A stretch of DNA of 15,488 nt from 2-12-FULL-60-25 sp964638165. GTDB lineage: Bacteria > Patescibacteriota > Patescibacteriia > 2-12-FULL-60-25. Below, in pieces: positions 7,044 through 11,845 of this stretch (position 1 is the first letter of the stretch; every line of letters begins with the position of its first letter). The translations under genes and the position numbers were made by a program. The DNA lies in NCBI GenBank assembly GCA_964638165.1, contig CAZWYJ010000024.1, positions 1-15,488 of the forward strand, read 5' to 3'. The notes beneath the pieces were generated by a model. It was given only the letters and a program-made list of their open reading frames with translations. It was not told the origin of the DNA and did no database searches.

Positions 7044-7586
7044 ATGGCAACCAAGAAAGACGAAACTAAGGAAGAGAAGAATGTCGCAGAGGCGCCAAAG
7101 GCGGTGACCAAGAAAAAGACGGTCGCGCCAAAGAAGAAGGTCGCGACGAAGAAGGAAGTGAAGACGGAAGAGCCTGTCGAGATTGAAATGAAAAAGGGGA
7201 GTTTTATCGCGACGGTCGGACGCCGGAAGTCTGCGATTGCTCGCGTGCGCATGGTCAAGAACGGATCCGGGAAGATCGTGATCAATGGTCGTCCGATGGA
7301 GTCGTATTTCACCACATTTGAAACGCGCAAGCGGGTCCATGAGCCTTTGGTGACCGCGGGTCAGCTTGAGGCGGTTGATGTGAGCGTGAAGGTGGTCGGA
7401 GGCGGTATACACGGACAGTCAGAGGCGGTTCGCCACGGCATCGCGCGCGCCCTCATTGAGCTCAACCCAACATTCAGGAAGTCACTCAAGAAGCTCGGAT
7501 TCCTCTCCCGCGATCCTCGCGAGAAGGAGCGCAAGAAGTTCGGTCTCAAAAAGGCACGCCGAGCCCCGCAGTGGAGCAAGCGCTAA
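7044..7586 (+). CDS. rpsI: 30S ribosomal protein S9 (uS9) with lysine-rich N-terminal extension
   Basis: A 180-residue uS9 against about 130 usually. The core begins near residue 53 with FIATVGRRKSAIARVRMV, then SGKIVINGRPMESYF, VVGGGIHGQSEAVRHGIARAL and a C-terminus ending APQWSKR, whose terminal arginine reaches the P-site tRNA. Residues 1-51 are a low-complexity Lys/Glu/Ala/Val/Thr extension with repeated TKK/PKKK motifs, likely disordered and solvent- or rRNA-facing. It is the last gene of the operon. Its final codons are partly duplicated just downstream (7602-7619). Confidence 0.97.
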   Translation: MATKKDETKEEKNVAEAPKAVTKKKTVAPKKKVATKKEVKTEEPVEIEMKKGSFIATVGRRKSAIARVRMVKNGSGKIVINGRPMESYFTTFETRKRVHEPLVTAGQLEAVDVSVKVVGGGIHGQSEAVRHGIARALIELNPTFRKSLKKLGFLSRDPREKERKKFGLKKARRAPQWSKR

Positions 7587-7619
7587 CGCGCACTCCACAC
7601 GGTGGAGCAAACGCTAAAC
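7571..7619. repeat. Imperfect 31-base-offset duplication of the rpsI 3' end
   Basis: GTGGAGCAAGCGCTAAC (7571-7587), which includes the rpsI stop, recurs as GTGGAGCAAACGCTAAAC at 7602-7619, one mismatch over 17 bases. The second copy also forms a six-base-pair hairpin with CTCCAC (7593-7598) around a three-base loop. It is non-coding and looks like a small tandem duplication scar. Confidence 0.6.
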
Positions 7620-7632
7620 TGATTAAGAAATC

Positions 7633-7665
7633 AAAAAAAGAACAGGCTCAAAAAGTCTGTTCTTT
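7633..7665 (-). terminator. Shared terminator between rpsI and the convergent HD gene
   Basis: AAAGAACAG (7637-7645) pairs perfectly with CTGTTCTTT (7657-7665) around an 11-base loop. On the minus strand the stem is followed by seven Ts (complement of 7633-7639), a good intrinsic terminator for the HD gene ending at 7676. On the plus strand the T-run is limited to the stem's own TTCTTT, so it may stop the ribosomal operon less efficiently. Confidence 0.75.
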
Positions 7666-7675
7666 CGTATGTGAT

Positions 7676-8371
7676 TTAAAACGGCGTTGGGAGTACCCCC
7701 TCGGCCTCCAGTTGCTTTTTGAGTGCTTCGAGGTAGTTTTTAATGAGATCGGACCGTTCGCGGGCCATGTTCAATCCGACTTCCGTTCGAATACAGACGC
7801 CACTTTTCGGATCGACCCAATTAAGTGAAGAGGCGATGTCTCTGGCAACGGATTCGGGCTTTTTATACGTGGCCGTTGGGCTGCTAACGAAGTGTGTATA
7901 GTCGATGCTTGGAAGGGTGTGGAGAAACTGTCCGCATCGGATGATGGAATCAGGATCGAGATTAACGATGCGATCCGCATCCTTGAGGGCGACGAGAAGA
8001 TCGGGGTCGTTCTGGTCGTTTTTTTGGTCGTGCTTGAGAACGGCATTGATGACTGTATCCCGGGCTTCCTGATCCAGATCGGTTTCGTCGAGCCACTTTC
8101 GAACGAGGTCCATGATGCCTACTTCCGATGGATCTGTGCCGTTTTTACTAATCATCCTGTCTGCGTTGTGGCATAGCCCTGCAAGGCCAGCGAGCTCTGC
8201 TTTGGAAGCATCTTTCCATGTCTCGAGCGCAATCTGGTATGCGATATCGCCTACACGCGCCGCGTGATAGACGTCATGGCCACTCCCAGTCATTTCGAAT
8301 TCATCATGGCTCTTTTTGATCACTTTGAAGGCTTCAGGAAAAATTTCCCAGATTCTTTTGGCGTTCGTCAT
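7676..8371 (-). CDS. HD-domain protein with altered metal motif
   Basis: A 231-residue soluble protein that resembles HD-superfamily phosphohydrolases. GHDVYHAARV (His32, His36) supplies the first histidine; GLCHNADRM (His68-Asn69) lies where the HD doublet normally is; VLKHDQKND (His114-Asp115) and LKDADRIVNL (Asp131, Asp133) match later ligands. The Asn at position 69 departs from the canonical HD pair, although Asp71 is near. Substrate is unknown; relatives act on nucleotides and other phosphates. It is convergent with rpsI and divergent from the flippase gene. The start ATG (8371 on the complement) is preceded by T with no Shine-Dalgarno. The fold assignment is probable, the activity open. 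Confidence 0.75.
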   Translation of the reverse strand: MTNAKRIWEIFPEAFKVIKKSHDEFEMTGSGHDVYHAARVGDIAYQIALETWKDASKAELAGLAGLCHNADRMISKNGTDPSEVGIMDLVRKWLDETDLDQEARDTVINAVLKHDQKNDQNDPDLLVALKDADRIVNLDPDSIIRCGQFLHTLPSIDYTHFVSSPTATYKKPESVARDIASSLNWVDPKSGVCIRTEVGLNMARERSDLIKNYLEALKKQLEAEGVLPTPF

Positions 8372-8418
8372 AGGGTCGTGGTATGGAAGAGCGTGGCTTG
8401 GAAGTGTCGGCTCTCATT

Positions 8419-8446
8419 GTCATAGATCGTAGCATGAAATACCCAA
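8419..8446 (-). promoter_or_regulatory. Weak candidate promoter for the HD gene
   Basis: On the minus strand TTGGGT (complement of 8441-8446) lies 16 bases before TATGAC (complement of 8419-8424). Both boxes match the consensus only partly. It is offered because the HD gene needs a promoter in this 119-base divergent gap. Confidence 0.25.
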
Positions 8447-8455
8447 ACCTTCACG

Positions 8456-8484
8456 TTGCTTTTACCCCTTTTTCGCGCTAAGAT
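8456..8484 (+). promoter_or_regulatory. Candidate promoter of the glycan operon, giving a leaderless mRNA
   Basis: TTGCTT (8456-8461) and TAAGAT (8479-8484) are 17 bases apart. The -10 ends six bases before the flippase ATG at 8491, so transcription would start at or next to the initiation codon. Confidence 0.5.
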
Positions 8485-8490
8485 GGCCGT

Positions 8491-9972
8491 ATGAGCGAAG
8501 GAACGACAGGCAGGACGATTGCACGGAATGCCTCTTGGCTTTTTGTCGCGACGACCATGCAGAAGCTCGTCGCTTTTTTGGCGTTTACGGTTGCGGCGCG
8601 GATCGTTGGTCCGACTGTCATCGGCGAGTACTTCTTTGCCGTTGCCATGACTTCCACGTGTGTTGTCCTCGCGGATCTCGGCATCACGTCCGTGGTCATC
8701 CGCGGACTGGCGGCGAATCTCGAACAGGGACGGCGAATGCTTGGAGCCGCAATGCGGCTGAAGTTGTTCCTGATCCCTCTCTCCGTGCTCGCGGTTTTGG
8801 CGTACGGCACGATTCGTCACGTGGACGTGGTCGTATGGCAGACGCTCACGATCATGATTCTGGTGATGTCTGCGGATTCGCTCCACCTTCTATTTTATGG
8901 AGCATTGCGTGGCAAGCAACTTTTGCGCTACGAGGCGATCGGAATGTTTGTGGGGCAATTGCTTTCCGGCGTGGTCGCGGTCTCCGCGGCGTATCTTGGA
9001 TGGGGCGCGCCCGGGCTGGCATTGGCGTTGCTGATCGGGAGCGTATGGAATGTCGGGTGGTCGTGGTTGCAAAACGGACGCGAGGGGATCCGCGTGTCCG
9101 CGCCATCGCGCGCGGATGTCGCCTTGCTCGTGCGTCAGGCGATTCCATTCGCGCTCGCCGGAATCTTCGTCAAAGTCTATTCCTACCTTGATACCATGAT
9201 GATCGAGGCATTTCATGATTCGGCGGCTGTGGGGAATTACGCGGTCGCGTATAAAATCACGTACGCATTTCAATTTATTCCACTCGTTTTCGTCGCCGCA
9301 CTCTATCCGGCCATGAGCTCCGTCTTTGCGGATCGTGACGCGAAGAAGATGAAAAATGTTTTTGCGGGGTCTTTACGGTTAATGGCGATCATTGCAGCGC
9401 CTCTCGCGGCCGGTATCAGTGCAGTCGCGCCAAAGGCGATTCCTGTCATTTACAACACGGCGTTCATCGGAGCCGTTCCGCCACTCATGGTGCTGTCGTG
9501 GGTTCTCATTCCCATTTTTTTGGATTTTCCGGTCGGGTCTCTGCTCAATGCCACGCATCGCGCGCACCTGAAGACGTCGGCGATGGGCGCGACCATGGTT
9601 TTGAATGCGATCTTGAATTTTATCCTCGTTCCGCCACTGGGTCCGGTTGGTGCGGCGTGGGCCGGTTTGGGAAGCTTTACGTTCCTGTTCCTCGTCGGTA
9701 TCGTATTCACGTGGAAGGACTTGCCGTCATTGCAGTGGCTCGCTTCGCTCCTGCTTCGCTCCGGACTCGTTTCCGCGTCCGTATGGTTCTCCGTCACGCG
9801 TACGATGGATGTGATGCCTCTCTTCCTCACGATCCTTTTTGGTGGCTCTATTGGCGTTGTCGTGCTTCTCATTACGAAGTTGTTGACGGTTGCGGAAGTG
9901 ATGGCGGTTGTTCGGTGGATGCATACGCGCATTCGCCCGTCGCAAGTCCAAGAAGAAGATGTCCATGTCTGA
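8491..9972 (+). CDS. Wzx-like polysaccharide flippase (MOP superfamily)
   Basis: A 493-residue, highly hydrophobic inner-membrane protein with about 12-14 predicted helices and the RfbX/Wzx layout. It has an N-terminal NASWLFVATTMQKLVAFLAF helix, a VGPTVIGEYFFAVA segment, and a central LAGIFVKVYSYLDTMMIEAF followed by AVGNYAVAYKITYAF. The latter is typical of MOP flippases that move lipid-linked oligosaccharides to the outer face. It ends in a charged cytoplasmic tail (PSQVQEEDVHV). The ATG at 8491 is preceded by T and lacks a Shine-Dalgarno. Its stop overlaps the next gene's start by eight bases (ATGTCTGA at 9965-9972), so translation is coupled. The exact substrate cannot be read from sequence. 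Confidence 0.9.
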   Translation: MSEGTTGRTIARNASWLFVATTMQKLVAFLAFTVAARIVGPTVIGEYFFAVAMTSTCVVLADLGITSVVIRGLAANLEQGRRMLGAAMRLKLFLIPLSVLAVLAYGTIRHVDVVVWQTLTIMILVMSADSLHLLFYGALRGKQLLRYEAIGMFVGQLLSGVVAVSAAYLGWGAPGLALALLIGSVWNVGWSWLQNGREGIRVSAPSRADVALLVRQAIPFALAGIFVKVYSYLDTMMIEAFHDSAAVGNYAVAYKITYAFQFIPLVFVAALYPAMSSVFADRDAKKMKNVFAGSLRLMAIIAAPLAAGISAVAPKAIPVIYNTAFIGAVPPLMVLSWVLIPIFLDFPVGSLLNATHRAHLKTSAMGATMVLNAILNFILVPPLGPVGAAWAGLGSFTFLFLVGIVFTWKDLPSLQWLASLLLRSGLVSASVWFSVTRTMDVMPLFLTILFGGSIGVVVLLITKLLTVAEVMAVVRWMHTRIRPSQVQEEDVHV

Positions 9973-11062
9973 TCTCCGTCCCGTTCTCATAACGATTGAC
10001 TACCCGCCTGACCGGGGAGGCATTGCGCGGTACCTTTCTGAGCTCGTGGTCGCCTCTCATGGCGAGATGGATGTGATTGTTCCAATTTCGCACACAGGAA
10101 GCGGAGATTCTCGCGTTCTTGTTCAGCCGCTCTTTCAGGACCATTGGCCACGGTGGTTTCCGATGGTTCGCATTTGTCGAGGATTGAGATCCAAGGCATC
10201 GTGCATTCTCGTGAGCCATATTCTTCCGGTTGGCACAGCGGCGATGATTTCCCAATGGCTCGGCGGTCCTCGGTTCGTTCTCCTTCTGCACGGATTGGAT
10301 GTGCAGTTGGCGTACGAGCATCCGCTCAAGCGTTTCGTTGCGGGTTTGGTTTTGCGTTCGGCGGCGGCCGTTGTCGTGAATAGTCAGACGACGGGTCGCG
10401 TCGTTCGTGATCTCTTCGGTTCCGGGGCACGCGTGCACGTCATCACGCCCGGCGTTTCGGATATGACGTTCATGTCGCGCGAATCCGCTCGTGCGCGTCT
10501 GAATGTGGGATCGAATGAACGAGTCGTATTGGCCGTTTCTCGGTTGGTCGAGCGTAAGGGGATTGATACGCTCATTGAAGCGGCAAAGTCGCTCCCGCCG
10601 TCCGATCGTATTCGGATCGTTATTTGCGGAGATGGTCCGGAGGAGGGGGCGTTGCGTAAGCTCGCTTCGTCATGTCCACATCAGGTACAGTTCGTTAGCA
10701 GGGCTAGCGATGAACACAAGGCGGAGTGGCTGGCTGCGGCGGATGTTTTCTGCTTGCCCGTGAAGGACGTTCCGAATGATATGGAGGGTTTTGGCATCGC
10801 ATTCCTCGAAGGGTCGTTAGCCGGATTACCCGTCATCGCCGGTCGAGCCGGTGGCACGGAAGAAGCGGTCGTGGATCGGGAGACGGGATTTATTGTGAAT
10901 GGATCTGATCCGCGTGAAGTCGCGCGCGCCCTCATGCTATTACTTGGTGATCCGGAAAAGCAGCGCGCCATGGGAGAGGCCGGACGATTGCGCGCCCTGA
11001 AAGATTTTCGCTGGGAAGATCGATGGAAGTCGTTTCAGGAAATTTTTCGGAGCATCGTATGA
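9965..11062 (+). CDS. GT4-family (GT-B fold) glycosyltransferase
   Basis: A 365-residue cytoplasmic or membrane-associated retaining glycosyltransferase. The N-terminal Rossmann half opens VLITIDYPPDRGGIARYLSE (glycine-rich acceptor-side loop) and contains FVLLLHGLDVQ and VVVNSQTTGRVV. The C-terminal half has the GT4 signature: VLAVSRLVERKGIDTLIEAA, IVICGDGPEE, and the E-x7-E motif EGFGIAFLE (Glu274, Glu282) that binds the sugar nucleotide. It resembles PimB/WcaL-type mannosyl or related transferases; the sugar is not predictable. An ATG six bases upstream (9959) is an alternative start. It overlaps the flippase end and, at its own end, the next gene (ATGA). Confidence 0.93.
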   Translation: MSDLRPVLITIDYPPDRGGIARYLSELVVASHGEMDVIVPISHTGSGDSRVLVQPLFQDHWPRWFPMVRICRGLRSKASCILVSHILPVGTAAMISQWLGGPRFVLLLHGLDVQLAYEHPLKRFVAGLVLRSAAAVVVNSQTTGRVVRDLFGSGARVHVITPGVSDMTFMSRESARARLNVGSNERVVLAVSRLVERKGIDTLIEAAKSLPPSDRIRIVICGDGPEEGALRKLASSCPHQVQFVSRASDEHKAEWLAAADVFCLPVKDVPNDMEGFGIAFLEGSLAGLPVIAGRAGGTEEAVVDRETGFIVNGSDPREVARALMLLLGDPEKQRAMGEAGRLRALKDFRWEDRWKSFQEIFRSIV

Positions 11063-11775
11063 ATCGGCCTCTGATTTCGATTATTATTCCGTCGTGGAAT
11101 CACGGGCCGGAACTCGTACGGTGTTTGGCTTCTCTTGAGGCGCAGACGTATCGCAATATCGAGGTCATCGTCGTTGATGATGGGTCTACGGACGGAACGG
11201 AAGACCGTCTGCGGAATTTGCATACCCGATTTCCCCTAAGGGTCATTCGTTTTGATCGGAATCAGGGTTCGCCGGTAGCTCGGAATCGAGGAGAGAAAGA
11301 GGCGCAGGGTTCTTACATCCTCTTTTTGGACGCGGATGTGGAGCTTCGTCCGCACGCGCTTGATGTTCTCATGAAGGCGCTTGAACGTTCCGGGGCGCAA
11401 TTCGCCTATTCGGCGTTTCGGTTCGGCTGGAAACTCTTCCGTGGATATCCGTTTGACGTGGAACGGCTCAAGCGTATGCCGTACGTCCACACGTCCGCTT
11501 TGATGCGGAGAGAGGCGTTTCCGGGATTTGACGAATCTCTCAAGAAGTTTCAGGATTGGGATCTCTGGCTCACTGTGGTGGAACGCGGTGGAACGGGAGT
11601 ATGGGTGCCGGAGATGCTCTTTACCGTCAAAGTTCGCAAAGAGGGGATGAGTCGCTGGTTGCCGTCATTGTTCCACGTTCTCCCATGGCGCTGGTTCGGT
11701 TGGATGCCGAAAGAGCTTCAGAAATATCGAAAGTGGGAGCGGATCGTGAAGGAGAAGCATGGAATCACCTCGTAG
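11059..11775 (+). CDS. GT2-family glycosyltransferase
   Basis: A 238-residue GT-A fold inverting glycosyltransferase. It opens ISIIIPSWNHGPELVRCLAS, with nucleotide-binding Asp40-Asp41 in VVDDGSTDGTE, the DxD motif LFLDADVE (Asp91, Asp93) and a candidate catalytic base in FQDWDLWL (Asp166). No transmembrane helix is evident; an amphipathic C-terminus (SLFHVLPWRWFGWMPKEL) may touch the membrane. The start is ATG 11059, overlapping the GT4 stop (ATGA), with GGAG at 11049-11052, one of only three clear Shine-Dalgarno sites in the window. Its TAG stop (11773-11775) lies inside the first unit of the repeat array that follows, so the original C-terminus may have been altered by the array. Confidence 0.92.
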   Translation: MNRPLISIIIPSWNHGPELVRCLASLEAQTYRNIEVIVVDDGSTDGTEDRLRNLHTRFPLRVIRFDRNQGSPVARNRGEKEAQGSYILFLDADVELRPHALDVLMKALERSGAQFAYSAFRFGWKLFRGYPFDVERLKRMPYVHTSALMRREAFPGFDESLKKFQDWDLWLTVVERGGTGVWVPEMLFTVKVRKEGMSRWLPSLFHVLPWRWFGWMPKELQKYRKWERIVKEKHGITS

Positions 11776-11845
11776 ATCGTAGATGGTAGGTCGTAGATAG
11801 GAAATTCACCATCTACCATCTACCATCTACGATCTACCTTCCTAC
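11770..11845. repeat. Inverted pair of heptamer arrays
   Basis: The left arm is four tandem seven-base units (TCGTAGA, TCGTAGA, TGGTAGG, TCGTAGA; 11770-11797). The right arm is four units in the opposite sense (CCATCTA three times, then CGATCTA; 11809-11836). GTAGATCGTAGATGGTAG (11772-11789) is the exact reverse complement of 11820-11837, and the inner part pairs with a few mismatches around an AAATTCA loop, giving a stem of nearly 30 pairs. A degenerate CCTTCCTAC runs to the next ATG. The array fills the whole gap between the two GT2 genes. There is no T-run, so a classical terminator is unlikely. Confidence 0.9.

Noticed and set aside
7571..7828. An 85-residue plus-strand frame after rpsI
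   Set aside because: It crosses the duplication, the terminator and the antisense of the HD gene and has no recognisable domain.
11770..11845. A CRISPR array
   Set aside because: The units are seven bases, contiguous and without spacers, and no cas genes are nearby.
11770..11845. An intrinsic terminator between the two GT2 genes
   Set aside because: The stem is long, but no T-run follows it on either strand.
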